The notes under the pieces were generated by a model. It saw only the letters and a program-made list of their open reading frames with translations, did not search any database and was not told where the DNA came from. Below are positions 58,950-64,000 of a DNA stretch of 64,000 nt, one piece after another (position 1 is the first letter of the stretch; every line of letters begins with the position of its first letter). A program made the translations under genes and the position numbers. This stretch comes from Merluccius polli (lineage: Eukaryota > Chordata > Actinopteri > Gadiformes > Merlucciidae). Location of the stretch: the NCBI GenBank assembly GCA_030340625.1, contig JAOPHQ010003977.1, positions 248,501 through 312,500 of the forward strand. The letters run 5' to 3'.

Positions 58950-60201
58950 TTGAACAGGAAGAGGAAATGGATCAAGGCCAGGAGAGGAAAGCAGTAGTAG
59001 AAGGTGAATATCCTCTTACCTCTGATAAATTATGAAATTAGCCTGTCAGGGGGAAGAACACATGAGCTCAGGTGAGATTTCCCTCAGAGGACCAGCAAGA
59101 GACCCCCCCCCCCCCCCACATTACCCCACCATACGTTAGTAATTTGATCCTCCAACACCCTTTTTGGTTAAATAAAGGAAACAAAAAGGCTGCGATACAT
59201 ACAGTGAGTTAGGTGTATTTTCATTCGTACAGGCAGAAGAAACTAGAAAATACTGCGGCAAAAACAGCTGGAGGCGAACACGTCTGCAGCTTTCTGCTGT
59301 GTTTATGGATGTGTTTAATAAATCACAGCTAATGTACAGTATTGAAACACTGCTCTCTGAGTGAGACCGGGGTCTGTGACAACATTGATAGATTGCCGGA
59401 TATCACAAACGGTATTCCACTAGCTTGCATTGTACACATTGAGTGTATGAGTCAAGCTGCTGATTATGAAGTCAACTAGTTTTGCTATGTTGCGAGCCAT
59501 TTGGGTATTTCTTATTAAATTATGATATTTCCACATTTAACAAAATATACATATTTTAAGCTGGTCAGTGAAGTTTCGGGTTTGGAAAATGTAATATGTT
59601 ATTTTATATTTGTGTTCAATGTAGAAGAATAGTAGTCTGAAAGTAATGTAAGGCTTGTGTGGCATGTACAAGTTATAACATAAAAACATATTGCATGGAT
59701 TTTGGACTTTGGGCATGTACTATGTACATACATACTATGAACTATGCCCAAAATACAACTCAATTAAAACATTTCCAACTGCAGTCCATGCAATTCAGGG
59801 CCGGTTTCAGAGTCTATTCTTAAACAGAGCCCACGTAGAAAACACAAACCCTGTGCTAAGCAACACTTCCATGCAAACGTGCAGTGGTTTGTGTTTTAAA
59901 ATGGGCACGTCACAAGACATCACATACAATGTATATTTTTTGTATTTAATATAGGAAATATAGGACACTGGAAAGTAGAAACAAATTAAGATTTTCAAAT
60001 TGTTATTATGCAATTCATTTATTTAAGCTCCTGTGTTTGACTCCAGGAAACCAGCTCCATTGACTTAACTTTGATTTAACATCCTCCCATAAAGCATTAT
60101 TTCAGTAGCCATTCACATTTAAATGCAGTAAATCAAGGAAGTGAAAATAGCTGAAGAATACTTTTGAAACTATTGAATAGACTACCTCATATTTTTTTCA
60201 G
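58949..60201. other. No recognisable gene; intron downstream of the grm7 exon
   Basis: AT-rich sequence with a C run at 59103-59117 and no further exon on the minus strand. Confidence 0.5.
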
Positions 60202-60205
60202 TTAA

Positions 60206-60419
60206 AGGGGAACTGTCACGCTGGCTATTTTCTAAGATAAAAGAGCACTACTTCATACGTGTGATGTGAAAAAATAATGTGGTCTGCAACATCAATGGGC
60301 AAACTTCTCCGCAGACTTTTTGAGGAAACGAGTTGATGTTGCACATCGCGATTTCTGAAGCAGAATCAAGCAGTACTCTAGTATTGTTTTACAAAATAGC
60401 CGAGCATGACACTTCTCCT
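60206..60419. mobile_element. 214-bp MITE with TTAA target duplication (Kolobok/piggyBac-like)
   Basis: The left end AGGGGAACTGTCACGC is the imperfect inverse of the right end GCATGACACTTCTCCT. Both are flanked by TTAA (60202-60205 and 60420-60423). TTAA targets are used by Kolobok and piggyBac elements; the AGG start resembles the longer element at 1889-2789. It has no coding capacity. It sits in the grm7 intron 87 bp from the donor site. Confidence 0.8.
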
Positions 60420-60503
60420 TTAAGAAAGTACGATCGCCTTCCTTGAACCGAACCAAAAACGCGTCCAAGCTTACGAAGACAAATCAACGCCTATGCCTTT
60501 GAC

Positions 60504-60509
60504 ACTCAC
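60504..60509 (-). promoter_or_regulatory. grm7 exon 5' splice donor (gtgagt)
   Basis: The minus-strand sequence AACA|gtgagt is a strong consensus donor that fixes the exon end in phase 1, consistent with the known grm7 C-terminal alternative-splicing boundary. Confidence 0.85.
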
Positions 60510-60756
60510 TGTTGGGGTCGACGTTCTCGCACAGCTCCGTCTTGGCCTCGCCGTTGGGCCGGTCGCTTGCCTTGTGGGAGAGGCGGGAGGACATGGTTGC
60601 CGCGGTGACCACAGCCTTGAAGGAACGCTTCCTCTTCTGCACGTTGAGCTCCGGGTGGAAGATGATGACGTAGACCTTTGGCATGTAGAGCATGCCCAGT
60701 GCCACCGAGGCACTCAGGTTCATGGAGATGGTCAGTGTGGTCGTCTGGATGTACAG
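60510..60756 (-). CDS. grm7: Internal exon of metabotropic glutamate receptor 7 (partial gene)
   Basis: This exon encodes the end of a class C G-protein-coupled receptor. mGluR7 is a presynaptic group III glutamate receptor that couples to Gi/o. The reading begins LYIQTTTLTISMNLSASVAL, continues through the end of helix 7 (GMLYMPKVYVIIFHPEL) and then the basic tail NVQKRKRSFKAVVTAATMSS, and ends ..GEAKTELCENVDPN. The length is 247 bp, i.e. 82 codons plus one base. A ccacag acceptor precedes CTGTAC and a gtgagt donor follows AACA, so the exon is phase 0 in and phase 1 out, matching the known split of the following Ser codon. The SSRLSHK.SDRPNGEAKTELCENVDPN stretch fits mGluR7 better than mGluR4, 6 or 8 as I remember them. 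The KRKRSFKAVV segment is the family's calmodulin/G-beta-gamma and PKC-site region. The preceding large transmembrane exon and the alternative C-terminal exons (7a, 7b) are not in the window. The exon shows no frameshift or stop. Confidence 0.95.
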
Positions 60757-60838
60757 CTGTGGAGAGAGGAGGAGGAGGAGGAGGAAGGAGGAAGAGGTTG
60801 GTAATCCAAAAGATACACACACACACACACACACACAC
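60757..60838 (-). promoter_or_regulatory. grm7 splice-acceptor region built from microsatellites
   Basis: On the minus strand the exon is preceded by a (TCC)n-type polypyrimidine tract (plus strand about 60764-60795) ending in ccacag. Farther upstream is a (GT)n run (plus strand (AC)n, 60815-60838), separated by about 20 bp that include a plausible branch-point context (ggattac). The whole 3' splice signal is therefore made of or abutted by simple repeats. The acceptor is seen directly; any length effect on splicing is inference. Confidence 0.7.
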
Positions 60839-60899
60839 GGTTTGGCTATTGTTGTTGCCAGGAGAAAATATAATAGAAATAAACACATTGTTGCTATGT

Positions 60900-61062
60900 A
60901 TTAATTTAGCAGACAATTTTATCCAAAGCAACTTGAATTATGAAGATTCAGTTATTAAGGAACAGGTGTTAGGCACCTTGCCTCACACCGGCAATCTTCG
61001 GGGATCCAACCCAGTACTTTTTGGGTGGGAGTCGCCCTAGCCACTACACTATCTTTTAAACC
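60900..61062 (-). repeat. tRNA-derived SINE, nearly complete
   Basis: On the minus strand: GTAGTGGCTAGGGCGACTCC (box A region), GGGTTGGATCCCC (box B), CTGTTCCTTAATAACTG, then the tail CAAGTTGCTTTGGATAAAAT and TGTCTGCTAAATTAA. It lies in the intron upstream of the grm7 exon and in the same orientation as the gene. Confidence 0.8.
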
Positions 61063-62225
61063 AAACAATGTATTCAGGCATCTGAAATTCCCACCTGGAA
61101 TCAAACAAGCACAATTTGAGACATTGAATCATCTCAAGTGATATGTTGATTTTGGTTGTACATTTGCTTCCCAGTTATGAGATCAAAACTGGAACTGTTC
61201 TCGACTCACCACTGAAATGTGTAGAAACAGCAAAGACCTATTCCAACAAATTAACTCTGTAAGGATCATTAAACTACAGAACTGGACAGAAATTAATGGG
61301 ACAAAAAATAGTTTAAGAGCTGTAGCCCTGGCCATTTATATTCCTAAAAATGCTGAGGCCCTTGGCTTCATGGTTGGAGTTGGTGGGAACATTAACTGTG
61401 GTATGCATTTTACCCTAGACCCCCTCATTACACCCTAACTATGGATACAATCCTTTTTAAAAACCATTCCCTGGAGCTCGGTTTGTTGTGTTAACCGGTT
61501 GTACTTTGTGGTTGGTAAAAGTACATAAATGTCCGGGAGCTGCTTTAAGATGCAACAGTAAAAAATTAACAACAGTGGCTAGTCGGCCGTTAAGTGGACC
61601 AGCGCATTGAACTTACAGTAATAGACCTTATAAATCCAACGGCCATGTCGCTAAAACAGCTCCTTGAAGTGGTGGAGTTGACTTTGGCGTATCCACAATA
61701 AAAACAGTAGTAGCACAGTTGTAGTCCGCAGTACCAGTAATGACTTAGATAAACAGTGATTTTAATACCAGCACTGCCTTAGAGTACTAACAGTAGTTAG
61801 GAGGAGTAGTAGCACATGTTAGTATCAGTCGTGGCGTAACCTACGAGTAACAGATGTTAGTATTAGAAGTGGCTTCGCAAAGTAGTGATATACTGTATTA
61901 CCACTAGTAGAGTGCTAGTCATTACAGATGTTAGTACCACTAGTGGCTAACAAATGTTATTACCAGTGGTTGCAGATATTAACCTGTACAGATGTCAGCA
62001 TCAGCATTGTTTTAGTAACCGACGTCCGTACCAGGTGTGGCTCAGATATGAATCAACAGGTTGAATAAAAAAAAGAAAAAGAGGATCATTCAACAGCTTG
62101 TATTCCCATCCCGGCTGAAACAACACACATCTCTCCTTCACCTCCTTCACCCCTCGCCAGCGGTCCGACGCCACCGGCCCATAGAAGACCCCAGAAGCTT
62201 GACCCGAAGCCTCGCAGGACAGAAC
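61063..62225. other. No recognisable gene; AGTAG/TTAGTA-rich segment
   Basis: 61690-62050 has a loose repetition of words such as CAGTAGT, AGTACTAG and GATGTTAGTA, an old decayed tandem repeat. The rest is anonymous. Confidence 0.4.
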
Positions 62226-62229
62226 CCTG

Positions 62230-62606
62230 TTTGTGTGTGTGTTAGCATGTGTGTGTATCTATGTGTGTGTATGTGTGTTTATATGTGTTAGTGTGTGTGT
62301 GTATCTGTGTGTGTCTGTGTGTGTCTGTGTTTGCATGTGTGTTCGTGTGTGTGTGTGTGTGTGTATGTGTGAGCAGGTTAGAGATCCCTGACACTATTTA
62401 CAGATGCTGCTGAAGGAGTTTTTATTTATGCCCGCGTGCTCTCGAGCAGCGCTCTCACTCTCTCTCCCACAGGACGCCGCCGCAACCAGACAGCTGGACC
62501 TGGCGGTATGAATGTTTAATGCGCCTGTGTGTGTGTGTGTGTGGGTGTATGTGAGGGTGTGTGTGTGTTTGAATGTGTGTGAGCGTGTGTGATAGTGTGC
62601 GAGCAA

Positions 62607-62673
<67 letters not shown>

Positions 62674-62720
62674 GTGTGTGTGTGTGTGTGTGTGGGTGTG
62701 CACACGTGTGTGTACATGTG
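62230..62720. repeat. (GT)n and (GA)n microsatellite cluster
   Basis: GT-rich blocks at 62230-62372, 62524-62580 and 62641-62720, with (GA)n at 62612-62640. Confidence 0.9.
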
Positions 62721-62979
62721 GTGTGTATATGGCTCGCCCGGCACCTGCAACGTGGCCTCTGTGAACCCAATCGTGGGCTAATATCGCGGGCGGTGAATGC
62801 ATGAGGAGGGTAAGTAGGAGGGGCTGAGCGCTGGTCAGGGTGATGGGCTCCCCTGGGGGCCTCGCTGGGCTGCGGCGTTGCGGGGTTGTGGCAGCGTCTT
62901 TATGTGTTATAGCCTCGCTGTCGGGGGGGGGGGGGGGCCCGCACGCCACCACCATTCACACGCTGAGATACGGACCACC

Positions 62980-64000
62980 CCCGGGAGGAGAGAGAGGAGG
63001 ATGGGGAGAGTGGGAGGAGGATGGGGAGAGAAGGAGGAGGAGGAGGAGGAGGAGGAGAGAGAGAGAGGAGGATGGGGGGGGGGGGTGAGAGAGGGAGGAG
63101 GTGGGTTAGAGAGAGAGGAGAATGGGGGGGTGAGAGAGGGAAGAGGAGGGGTAGAGAGAGGGAGGAGGAGGGGTAGAGAGAGGGAGGAGGAGGGTGAGAG
63201 AGGAAGGAGGAGGGTTAGAGAGAGAGGAGGATGGGGGGGTGAGAGAGGGAGGAGCGGTAGAGAGAGTGAGGAGGATGGGGAGAGTGGGAGGAGGATGGGG
63301 GAGAGAAGGAGGAAGAGGAGGAGGGGGAGAGAGAGGAGGATGGGGGGGTGAGAGAGGGAGGAGGAGGGGTAGAGAGAGGGAGGAGGATGGGGGAGAGAAG
63401 GAGGAGGAGGAGGGGGAGAGAGAGAGGAGGATGGGGGGTGAGAGAGGGAGGAGCGGTAGAGAGAGTGAGGAGGATGGGGAGAGTGGGAGTAGGATGGGGA
63501 GAGAAGGAGGAGGAGGAGGAGGAGGGGTAGAGAGAGGGAGGAGGATGGGTAGAGAGAGGGAGGAGGATGGGGAGAGAAGGAGGAGAAGGAGGGGGAGAGA
63601 GAGGAGGATGGGGGGGTGAGAGAGGGAGGAGCGGTAGAGAGAGTGAGGAGGATGGGGAGAGTGGGAGGAGGCTGGGGAGAGAAGGAGGAGGAGGAGGATG
63701 GGGGGGGGTGAGAGAGGGAGGAGGTGGGTTAGAGAGAGAGGAGAATGGGGGGGGTGAGAGAGGGAGGAGGAGGGGGTAGAGAGAGGGAGGAGGAGGAGGG
63801 GTAGAGAGGGAGGAGGATGGGGAGAGAAGGAGGAGGAGGAGGGGGAGAGAGAGAGGAGGATGGGGGGTGAGAGAGGGAGGGGCGGTAGAGAGAGTGAGGA
63901 GGATGGGGAGAGTGGGAGGAGGATGGGGAGAGAAGGAGGAGGAGGAGAGAGAGGAGAGAGAGGAGGATGGGGGGGTGAGAGAGGGAGGAGGTGGGTTAGA
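62980..64000. repeat. Purine-rich GGA minisatellite running off the window end
   Basis: GAGAGAGGGAGGAGG, GGATGGGGGG and AGAAGGAGGAGG units are arranged in a higher-order pattern. The marker GGAG(C)GGTAGAGAGAGTGAGG recurs near 63251, 63449, 63628 and 63879. The strand bias is total (purines on the plus strand). Gly/Glu/Arg frames of up to 157 codons are artefacts of it. Confidence 0.95.

Noticed and set aside
60506..60931. Pro/His-rich minus-strand frame overlapping the grm7 exon
   Set aside because: It is the wrong frame of the true exon; the correct frame gives conserved mGluR7 sequence bounded by splice sites.
62878..63779. Gly/Glu/Arg-rich open frames of up to 157 codons
   Set aside because: They are frame-independent translations of a purine-rich minisatellite; several frames of the same strand are open at once.

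Overview
This is vertebrate nuclear DNA, almost certainly from a ray-finned (teleost) fish. Only one protein-coding exon of a host gene is recognisable: the minus-strand exon at 60510-60756. Its 82 complete codons encode the seventh transmembrane helix and proximal cytoplasmic tail of a group III metabotropic glutamate receptor, best matching grm7 (mGluR7). Reading on the minus strand, 60757-64000 is part of the preceding intron and 1-60509 lies downstream of the exon. I found no terminal grm7 exon in the window, so most of the 64 kb is probably one very large grm7 intron. There are no bacterial-type operons, no CRISPR array, and no functional tRNA or rRNA gene. The extreme density of simple repeats recalls gadiform (cod-like) genomes, but that is only a guess.

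The rest of the window is mobile DNA and simple repeats. Several elements are defined to the base by terminal inverted repeats plus a target-site duplication (TSD). They are: a 514-bp MITE with a 9-bp TSD (842-1355); a 901-bp Kolobok-like TTAA element carrying a transposon-protein exon (1889-2789); a 1.86-kb fold-back element with arms of about 570 bp, a 9-bp TSD and six TGACGTCA octamers (7008-8863); a 904-bp hAT-like element inside a tRNA-derived SINE (9469-10372); a 652-bp fold-back MITE (14457-15108); G/C-tract hAT MITEs (17808-18116 and 24691-24962); a GGTAAC-ended MITE (22911-23172); a small TTA-flanked MITE inside a SINE (30795-30964); two hAT-like elements separated by a short (TA)n remnant (38473-38863 and 38883-40028); a hAT element (48259-48871); and a TTAA MITE 87 bp from the grm7 donor site (60206-60419).

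The most complex locus is 42395-48224. It is a 5.8-kb fold-back element with an 8-bp TSD and arms of 720-800 bp made largely of TTACCTGGTA-like repeats. It has been invaded by a perfect-hairpin MITE (43194-43448) and by a 3.1-kb hAT (43486-46571), which itself holds further hAT-type pieces, including one in a (TA)n tract (45060-46474), and a LINE tail.

Retroelement remains include LINE 3' ends (11096-11310, 21020-21860, 28610-28680, 36127-36250, 45695-45750), many tRNA-derived SINEs, and one probable LTR with a polypurine tract (16435-16956). Microsatellites and minisatellites occupy much of the remainder, notably a 52-bp minisatellite (25569-26057), a 51-bp one (52886-53075), a 51-nucleotide pure C run (24870-24920) and a purine-rich array running off the right end (62980-64000).

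The most unusual pattern is a GC-rich module that pairs a GGTCGTAGGTCC-type or CGATTGTCGAC-type core with poly-G/C tracts. It recurs inside at least five elements whose termini differ.
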